From assembly GCA_964592255.1 (NCBI GenBank), contig CAZQCI010000061.1, positions 1 to 12,513 on the forward strand: a stretch of DNA of 12,513 nt, read 5' to 3'. The translations under genes and the position numbers were made by a program. The notes beneath the pieces are model-generated. The model was not told the origin of the DNA and searched no databases. It saw only the letters and a program-made list of their open reading frames with translations. Source of the DNA: CAZQCI01 sp964592255. GTDB taxonomy: Bacteria > UBA10199 > SBBF01. Below are positions 7,644 through 12,513 of this stretch, in pieces. Positions within the stretch are counted from its first letter, which is position 1, and every line of letters starts with the position of its first letter.

Positions 7644-9632
7644 TTAAATTCTGATCTGTAATTCTTTCAACTTCCTGATTTCGTCTCGCAAATTCGCCGC
7701 TTCTTCAAATTCCATTTTTTCCGCGCATTGCTTCATCTGTTCACTTAATGTTGCAATGAGTTTTGGAATTTCATCTAAAGGAATAGAGGGGTATTTTTCC
7801 GTTTCTAGAAGATCAGGAGTTAGATAATCAGCTTCTTCCATACGAATTAATGAATGACGAATTTCTTTTTTAATACTTGTTGGAGTAATACCATGCTTTT
7901 TATTGTACTCTTCTTGAATGGCACGTCGACGATCGGTTTCGTCCATGGCCTTTTTCATTGAGCCGGTTATTTTATCGGCATAACAAATAACCAATCCGTT
8001 TACATTGCGCGCAGCGCGTCCAAAAGTTTGGATGAGAGATCGCTCGGAACGTAAAAAACCTTCCTTATCAGCATCCAAAATAGCCACCAGTGACACTTCC
8101 GGCAAATCCAATCCTTCGCGTAGTAAATTGATCCCTACCAACACATCAAATTTGCCTAAACGTAAGTCTCGTAAAATATCAAAACGATCTAGGGTATCGA
8201 CATCAGAATGCAAATAACGGACACGCAGGCCTTTCTGGCCATAATATTGAGTAAGATTTTCCGCCATTTTTTTTGTCAATGTTGTCACTAACACCCTCTC
8301 GCCTCGAGCCACCACTTTTTCAATTTCGTGATAAAGATGGTCCACCTGGTTCTCAACGGGATGAATTTGAATTTGAGGATCTTTAAGCCCCGTGGGCCGT
8401 ACTACTTGTTCGACAATTTCTCCGCCGCTTTTGTTCAGCTCATAAGGCCCTGGTGTTGCAGACACATAAATAGTTTGATGCACCATTTTTTCAAATTCAG
8501 AAAATTTAAGAGGCCGGTTATCTAGCGCCGAAGGAAGACGAAAACCATATTCCACCAAAGTGCTCTTACGTGATCTATCCCCTTCATACATTCCACCCAC
8601 TTGAGGAATAGTGATATGGGACTCATCGACAACCAAAAGAAAATTTTTGGGAAAATATTCCAATAAAGTAGGCGGAGGTTCTCCAGGAGCCCTCCCCGTT
8701 AAATGGCGAGAATAGTTTTCAATGCCTTGGCAAAAACCAATTTCTTCGATCATTTCCAAATCGTATCGGGTACGCTGTGAGATACGTTGTTCTTCTAAAG
8801 CCTTACCCTGCGCTTTATAATAGGCAATTCTTTCTTCCAGCTCGGCACGAATCGCTTCACTGGCTTTCATGAGCTGTTCTTTGGGCGTAACAAAATGAGA
8901 TCCGGGATAAATGGCAATGCGTGTTAATTTTTCCAACGTTTTACTGCGTAGTGGATCCATTAAACTAATTTGCTCAATTTCATCTCCAAAAAATTCCATC
9001 CGGATGGCCCGATCTTCTTCATAAGGAGGAAAAATTTCAACAACATCGCCCCGTACACGAAATGTTCCACGATGAAAATCAATATCATTACGTTCATATT
9101 GGATATTGATGAGTTTAGCGATAATATCATTTCTCGACACATTCATGCCTTTTTTCAAATCGATAAGCATCCCATGATAAGCCTCTGGGGAACCCAAACC
9201 GTAGATGCAAGAAACGGAGGCCACAATAATCACATCTTCACGCTCCAACAAAGAACGCGTTGCAGAGTGACGTAGCTTGTCGATATCATCATTAATATTG
9301 GATTCTTTCTCGATATAAGTATCGGTGCGTGGCACATACGCTTCCGGCTGGTAATAGTCGTAGTAACTAACAAAGTATTCGACTGCATTTTCAGGAAATA
9401 AAACTTTGAACTCGGAATATAATTGAGCCGCTAAGGTCTTATTAGGAGCCAACACGAGCGCAGGCTTACCCACCTGCTCAATCACATGCGCCATGGTGAA
9501 CGTTTTACCGGAACCCGTCACCCCCAACAGGGTTTGATGCTCCCGCCCCTCATGCAAACCTTGAACTAGTTTTTTAATGGCTTGAGGCTGATCCCCACAC
9601 GGTTTGTATTCAGACACTAACTTAAAAGGCAT
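7644..9632 (-). CDS. uvrB: UvrB, excinuclease ABC subunit B
   Basis: UvrB is the ATP-dependent damage-verification subunit that takes the lesion from UvrA and recruits UvrC. The 662-residue protein is full length for the family (E. coli 673). Visible motifs are Walker A GVTGSGKT at 37-44, the damage-probing beta-hairpin region YYDYYQPEAYVP at 90-101, and the DESH box at 336-339 followed by the conserved QVGGMYEGDRSRK. The second helicase domain carries SATPGPYEL near 391-399, INLLREGLDLPEV at 501-513 and QTFGRAARN at 535-543. A C-terminal UVR motif (~622-657, EKMEFEEAANLRDEI) is the contact site for UvrC. It starts 75 bp from the divergent rarA and is followed after 50 bp by uvrC, probably as one operon. 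No clear Shine-Dalgarno precedes the ATG, but the N-terminus MPFKLVSEYKPCGDQPQAI is typical. I see no LexA box of a known type upstream. Confidence 0.98.
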   Translation of the reverse strand: MPFKLVSEYKPCGDQPQAIKKLVQGLHEGREHQTLLGVTGSGKTFTMAHVIEQVGKPALVLAPNKTLAAQLYSEFKVLFPENAVEYFVSYYDYYQPEAYVPRTDTYIEKESNINDDIDKLRHSATRSLLEREDVIIVASVSCIYGLGSPEAYHGMLIDLKKGMNVSRNDIIAKLINIQYERNDIDFHRGTFRVRGDVVEIFPPYEEDRAIRMEFFGDEIEQISLMDPLRSKTLEKLTRIAIYPGSHFVTPKEQLMKASEAIRAELEERIAYYKAQGKALEEQRISQRTRYDLEMIEEIGFCQGIENYSRHLTGRAPGEPPPTLLEYFPKNFLLVVDESHITIPQVGGMYEGDRSRKSTLVEYGFRLPSALDNRPLKFSEFEKMVHQTIYVSATPGPYELNKSGGEIVEQVVRPTGLKDPQIQIHPVENQVDHLYHEIEKVVARGERVLVTTLTKKMAENLTQYYGQKGLRVRYLHSDVDTLDRFDILRDLRLGKFDVLVGINLLREGLDLPEVSLVAILDADKEGFLRSERSLIQTFGRAARNVNGLVICYADKITGSMKKAMDETDRRRAIQEEYNKKHGITPTSIKKEIRHSLIRMEEADYLTPDLLETEKYPSIPLDEIPKLIATLSEQMKQCAEKMEFEEAANLRDEIRKLKELQIRI

Positions 9633-9707
9633 ATAGTTTTAACGGTAATGAATCGAGGCGCAATTTACAAGCTGGATTCTCCATACTATTTAAGCTAGAC
9701 GTAAACA
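9633..9707. promoter_or_regulatory. Divergent control region between uvrB and rarA
   Basis: The 75-bp spacer must hold, or lie next to, the promoters for uvrB-uvrC (leftward) and rarA (rightward). On the plus strand TTTACA at 9664-9669 is a fair -35 match. The best -10 candidates are TACTAT at 9684-9689 (14-bp spacing) or TATTTA at 9687-9692 (17-bp spacing), neither good. On the minus strand only weak matches are visible. No E. coli-type, alpha-type or Gram-positive-type LexA operator is apparent. The region assignment is secure; the promoter boxes are tentative and assume a sigma70-like consensus. Confidence 0.4.
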
Positions 9708-11024
9708 ATGACTTTGGATCTTTTTTCTGCATCTCGCGAAAAATTAATGCCGTTGGCCGAACGCGTACGCCCCCAAAGTTTAGAAGAATTTGTCGGCCAA
9801 AATCATTTGGTAGGATCTGAAAAATTTATCACAAAAATTATGGGATCTGGCTTGTTGCCTTCCCTCATTCTTTGGGGCCCACCAGGGACAGGTAAAACCA
9901 CATTAGCCCGGCTTTTGGCCCAAAAAAAAGGGTTCCGTTTTGAAGCCTTGTCGGCAGTCACTTCCGGCATTAAAGATGTCAAAGAGGTGGTAGCACACGC
10001 GGAAGAAAATTTAAAATTTCATTCTCAAAAAACCATTCTTTTTGTTGATGAAATTCACCGTTTCAACAAATCACAACAAGATGCCTTTTTGCCACACATT
10101 GAAAAAGGAACCATTATTCTCATTGGGGCCACTACAGAAAATCCGTCTTTTGAAGTCATCGGCCCTCTTTTATCCCGCTGTAAGGTTTTAGTTCTTCAAA
10201 AATTGGAACCTGTTGATTTGGACAAGATTCTACAAAAAGCGTTACAAGATCCGGAAAAAGGTTTGGGGAAAAAAGAATTAACGTTAAAAGATGAAGTCCG
10301 CTCCCTTTTAATCGAGTCATCTGACGGAGACGCCCGGCGCATGCTCAACACTTTGGAAACAGCCGCATCGTTTGTTTCAGAAAACGACAAACAAATCACC
10401 TTAACCATGATTGAAATGGCTTTGCAAAAAAAAGCCCTGCTCTACGACAAAAGCGGAGAAGAACACTACAACATTATCTCGGCCTTCATCAAAAGCATGC
10501 GCGACTCCGATGCAGATGCCGCTGTGTATTATTTAGCCCGCATGCTTGAAGCGGGGGAAGAACCCTTGTTTCTCGCTCGACGTATGGTGATTTTTGCCAG
10601 CGAGGATGTCAGCAATGCCGATCCCCAAGCCGTACAAGTAGCAGTGGCCTGCATGCAAAGTTTCGACTTTGTTGGTATGCCAGAAGGCTGGATTCCGCTG
10701 GCTCAATGCGCCACCTATTTGGCTGGCGCCCCTAAAAGCAATGCCTCCTACATGGCTTACAAAAAAGCCAAAGCTGATGTGCATGAATACGGCACTCTTC
10801 CTGTTCCACTTCATTTAAGAAACGCCCCTACAAAATTGATGAAAGCCCTAGATTACGGTAAAAATTACAAGTATGCGCATGATGAAAAAGACCATATCGG
10901 CATTCAACAAGATTTGCCTGAAAAATTAGCTCATCAACGATATTACGAACCTACCGAAAACGGCTACGAAGCTACCATCAAAGCTTATTTAGAAAAGGTG
11001 AAGGAAAGAAAAACAAAAGACTAA
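9708..11024 (+). CDS. rarA: RarA (MgsA), replication-associated recombination AAA+ ATPase
   Basis: RarA is a homotetrameric AAA+ ATPase related to clamp loaders and eukaryotic Mgs1/WRNIP1; it acts on stalled or gapped replication forks and binds SSB and DNA ends. The 438 residues are the usual family length. Seen here: the opening MPLAERVRPQSLEEFVGQ, typical of the family; Walker A GPPGTGKT at 57-64; Walker B LFVDEIH at 111-117, then RFNKSQQDAFLP; sensor 1 ATTENPSF at 141-148 followed by LLSRCKV, which includes the arginine-finger region; and a sensor-2 segment SSDGDARRMLN. The C-terminal half has the conserved SAFIKSMRDSDADAAVYYLARM and the late PTKLMK and YKYAHD motifs of the MgsA C-terminal domain. 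The RuvB Holliday-junction helicase is excluded by these C-terminal motifs. It is divergent from uvrB, so the two may share regulation. No Shine-Dalgarno is evident. Confidence 0.97.
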   Translation: MTLDLFSASREKLMPLAERVRPQSLEEFVGQNHLVGSEKFITKIMGSGLLPSLILWGPPGTGKTTLARLLAQKKGFRFEALSAVTSGIKDVKEVVAHAEENLKFHSQKTILFVDEIHRFNKSQQDAFLPHIEKGTIILIGATTENPSFEVIGPLLSRCKVLVLQKLEPVDLDKILQKALQDPEKGLGKKELTLKDEVRSLLIESSDGDARRMLNTLETAASFVSENDKQITLTMIEMALQKKALLYDKSGEEHYNIISAFIKSMRDSDADAAVYYLARMLEAGEEPLFLARRMVIFASEDVSNADPQAVQVAVACMQSFDFVGMPEGWIPLAQCATYLAGAPKSNASYMAYKKAKADVHEYGTLPVPLHLRNAPTKLMKALDYGKNYKYAHDEKDHIGIQQDLPEKLAHQRYYEPTENGYEATIKAYLEKVKERKTKD

Positions 11025-11060
11025 TCAAACGAAAAAATCACCCCAAGTTATACAGGATCT

Positions 11061-11097
11061 CTGTTAAGTAACGCGATATCGCTTAACTGTGTTTTTT
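11061..11097 (+). terminator. Possible intrinsic terminator of rarA
   Basis: Downstream of the rarA stop, CTGTTAAG (11061-11068) can pair with CTTAACTG (11082-11089), with one T-T mismatch. The 13-nt loop contains the palindrome GCGATATCGC (11073-11082), which shares one base with the right arm. A run of six T (11092-11097) follows after two bases. The stem is AT-rich and therefore weak. The T-tract lies inside the 3' end of the convergent lipase gene, so the element would be shared between the two converging units. Confidence 0.4.
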
Positions 11098-11916
11098 AAA
11101 CCACAGTTCCATATCGGTAAAAACTTTCTCTCGGTCTAGCTCATTAAACAACTCGTGATAACAGTCGTCATAAATGATGAAGGTACGGTCCTTGGAAGAT
11201 AAATTTTCAAAAAACTTTTCACTCCCTTTAGGAGAACAAAGATGGTCGTTACCAGAATGCAGCATCAAGGCAGGCAGAGTCACTTTACGAGCCAAAGGAA
11301 CAAGGGATTCTTGATTGCGCAATAACTCGGCGATAAGACGCAACGTAATTGTTTTGGAAACAAGAGGATCTTTTTTATACTCCCGCACTACTTCCTTATC
11401 GCGTGAAATCCACTGAGGATCAATTTCACCAGCTAAATTTAATTTAGGAAAAATTTTCGCCAACTGAAGCCCAAGCCATTTTTTCAAAAACGGCACCTTC
11501 AAAGCCACTTCAACATTGGCTGAAGAAGTAACAAACCCTGATAAAGGAGTTTTAAATTTACTGACATAATTAAGAACAATCTGGCCTCCCATACTGTGGC
11601 CAATCATAAATATTTTCTTCTTCTTTTCTTTTTGAGCCACAAAAGTAGTAAATTCATCTAAATCCCGTAAATAATCGTCGAAGGTATCAACATAACTTCG
11701 TAATCCATCGGAACGGCCATGTCCGCGATGATCAAAAAGATAAAGAGTATATCCTTTGGAAGAAAAATAATTGGAAGGGTTTTGATATCGCCCACAATGT
11801 TCATTTAAACCATGAACAAAAATCAAGACGGGTTTTTTGGCATCCCCTTCCCATACTTGATAATACAAGCGATGATGGTCGTGTGATTTAAAATAAGCCT
11901 CGAGATGTTTTTTCAT
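11083..11916 (-). CDS. Alpha/beta hydrolase, monoacylglycerol lipase/lysophospholipase type
   Basis: The 277-residue protein has the serine-hydrolase core of the Hydrolase_4/monoglyceride-lipase family. An oxyanion-hole segment HGLNEHCGRY starts at residue 35, FDHRGHGRSDG lies at 61-71, and the nucleophile elbow GHSMGG puts Ser at 108. The acid is probably Asp224 (LMLHSGNDHLCSP) and the base His254 (YDDCYHELFNE). A lid/cap segment lies between about 135 and 200. Family members hydrolyse monoacylglycerols or lysophospholipids; the exact substrate cannot be read from sequence. There is no signal peptide, so a cytosolic or peripheral location is likely. The start is 8 bp after the BatE-like stop with an AGGA site, so the two are probably translated together. 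Other carboxylesterase activities are possible. Confidence 0.9.
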   Translation of the reverse strand: MKKHLEAYFKSHDHHRLYYQVWEGDAKKPVLIFVHGLNEHCGRYQNPSNYFSSKGYTLYLFDHRGHGRSDGLRSYVDTFDDYLRDLDEFTTFVAQKEKKKKIFMIGHSMGGQIVLNYVSKFKTPLSGFVTSSANVEVALKVPFLKKWLGLQLAKIFPKLNLAGEIDPQWISRDKEVVREYKKDPLVSKTITLRLIAELLRNQESLVPLARKVTLPALMLHSGNDHLCSPKGSEKFFENLSSKDRTFIIYDDCYHELFNELDREKVFTDMELWFKKHS

Positions 11917-11922
11917 GCGCTG

Positions 11923-11926
11923 TCCT
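11923..11926 (-). promoter_or_regulatory. Ribosome binding site of the lipase gene, overlapping the upstream stop codon
   Basis: On the minus strand AGGA (11926-11923) lies 6 nt before the lipase ATG and overlaps the TAG stop of the BatE-like gene. This is the clearest Shine-Dalgarno in the window. It supports the chosen start and translational coupling of the two genes. Confidence 0.7.
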
Positions 11927-12513
11927 ATAAAATCGCCACGTCTTTGGAAGAAAGCCAGCCTTCAGTCCCATTAGACAGACGTATTCTCACCCATTCTTCA
12001 CGCTGATCCGGTGAATTGGGCGAATTGAAAATTTGGGTTGCCGTAATTTGCACGACCGTTCCTTCATGTAATTTAAAAAGCGCCGAAACCGACTGCAAAT
12101 ACGTAGCTTTTACCTCTACCTCGGGCTCCAGGATGACGGCAAATGTTTCTTTTTTCTCTTTTTTAAACTGAACCACCGCCGTCACGCCCACCCAAACATA
12201 AAGTACGGCCAAAGCAATGAGTAGTCCTTTCAGAAAATGACGACTGGTTAGAAACCAAATACCCCACACACCAAAAAAAAGAATAGAAATAACGGCCCAA
12301 AACAGAAAAATTTCTCCCAAAGTCATCGAGGTAGAAGCAAAAAAGAAAAGGTGAAACAACCGGGAACCCAAACCCGGCGAAATAGGATCCACCCGTTTGG
12401 CCTGAACAAAATTAAGGTTAGCCCTAATATCTGCATCACGAGGCTTGAGACGAAGAGCTTTCATATAATAATAAACGGCTTCGCCAATACGACCAAGTCG
12501 ATAGGATACATTG
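11925..12513 (-). CDS. BatE-like TPR, membrane and SH3-domain protein, 5'-partial
   Basis: The frame is open to the window edge: 16 residues precede the first internal ATG (12464), and they read YRLGRIGEAVYYYMKALRLKP, a TPR helix pair, so the true start is outside. The order visible is: the end of a TPR array with the capping phrase ADIRANLNFVQAK; two hydrophobic helices at about residues 49-72 and 77-100 (numbered from Met at 12464); a Lys-rich turn KKEKKE; and a bacterial SH3-like domain at ~108-179 with LFKLHEGTVVQI, EEWVRIRLSNGTEGWLSS and a final VAIL. This TPR-TM-TM-SH3 order matches BatE-type proteins of Bat (Bacteroides aerotolerance) loci in diderm bacteria, where they accompany MoxR ATPase and VWA-domain proteins. 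Those partners would lie upstream, outside the window, so the Bat assignment is inferred from architecture. The lipase gene follows 8 bp downstream. Confidence 0.75.
   Translation of the reverse strand, partial: NVSYRLGRIGEAVYYYMKALRLKPRDADIRANLNFVQAKRVDPISPGLGSRLFHLFFFASTSMTLGEIFLFWAVISILFFGVWGIWFLTSRHFLKGLLIALAVLYVWVGVTAVVQFKKEKKETFAVILEPEVEVKATYLQSVSALFKLHEGTVVQITATQIFNSPNSPDQREEWVRIRLSNGTEGWLSSKDVAIL

Noticed and set aside
8970..9275. 101-codon open frame on the plus strand, antisense to uvrB
   Set aside because: It lies wholly inside a well-conserved uvrB region, has no family-like sequence or ribosome site, and is explained as a shadow of uvrB codons.
9650..9679. Inverted repeat GAATC...GATTC in the uvrB-rarA spacer as an operator
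   Set aside because: The arms are only 5 bp with a 20-bp gap, which is expected by chance in AT-rich DNA and resembles no known LexA site.

Overview
The window reads as ordinary chromosome of a Gram-negative (diderm) bacterium of moderately low GC. Two genes for outer-membrane biogenesis (a TamB-like AsmA-family protein and an Omp85 barrel with seven POTRA domains) establish an outer membrane. The BatE-like TPR/SH3 protein, the long POTRA array and the mix of genes suggest a lineage from the former Deltaproteobacteria or a related uncultured group. That placement is inference; no rRNA or other taxonomic marker is present.

Layout. From the left edge to 5974, on the plus strand: the 3' part of a tamB-like gene, an Omp85 (BamA/TamA-family) gene 3 bp downstream, then a small membrane-anchored protein of unknown function. 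From 9632 back to 5929, on the minus strand: uvrB followed by uvrC, the damage recognition and incision subunits of nucleotide excision repair, separated by a 50-bp spacer that carries a GC-rich hairpin repeat. A 75-bp spacer separates uvrB from the divergent rarA (9708-11024, plus), an AAA+ ATPase acting at stalled replication forks. From the right edge back to 11083, on the minus strand: the 3' part of a BatE-like TPR/membrane/SH3 gene and a monoacylglycerol-lipase-type alpha/beta hydrolase, 8 bp apart and probably translationally coupled.

How the genes work together. TamB and the Omp85 protein plausibly form one envelope machine: an inner-membrane-anchored beta-rich bridge and its outer-membrane barrel partner. 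UvrB, UvrC and RarA form a DNA-repair and fork-maintenance cluster served by a shared divergent control region. The BatE-like and lipase genes belong to a separate envelope/lipid-related operon that starts outside the window.

Most notable points. UvrC ends just before the place where its C-terminal helix-hairpin-helix domain should begin, and its 3' end overlaps the convergent unknown gene by 46 bp. The Omp85 protein has seven POTRA units directly behind tamB. The tamB-like gene contains an in-frame 15-bp minisatellite encoding GTG-x-S/A pentapeptides. I found no CRISPR array, transposon, tRNA, rRNA, phage gene or recognisable defence system. There is no gene-free stretch longer than 300 bases. 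I do not see a clearly new biological system here.
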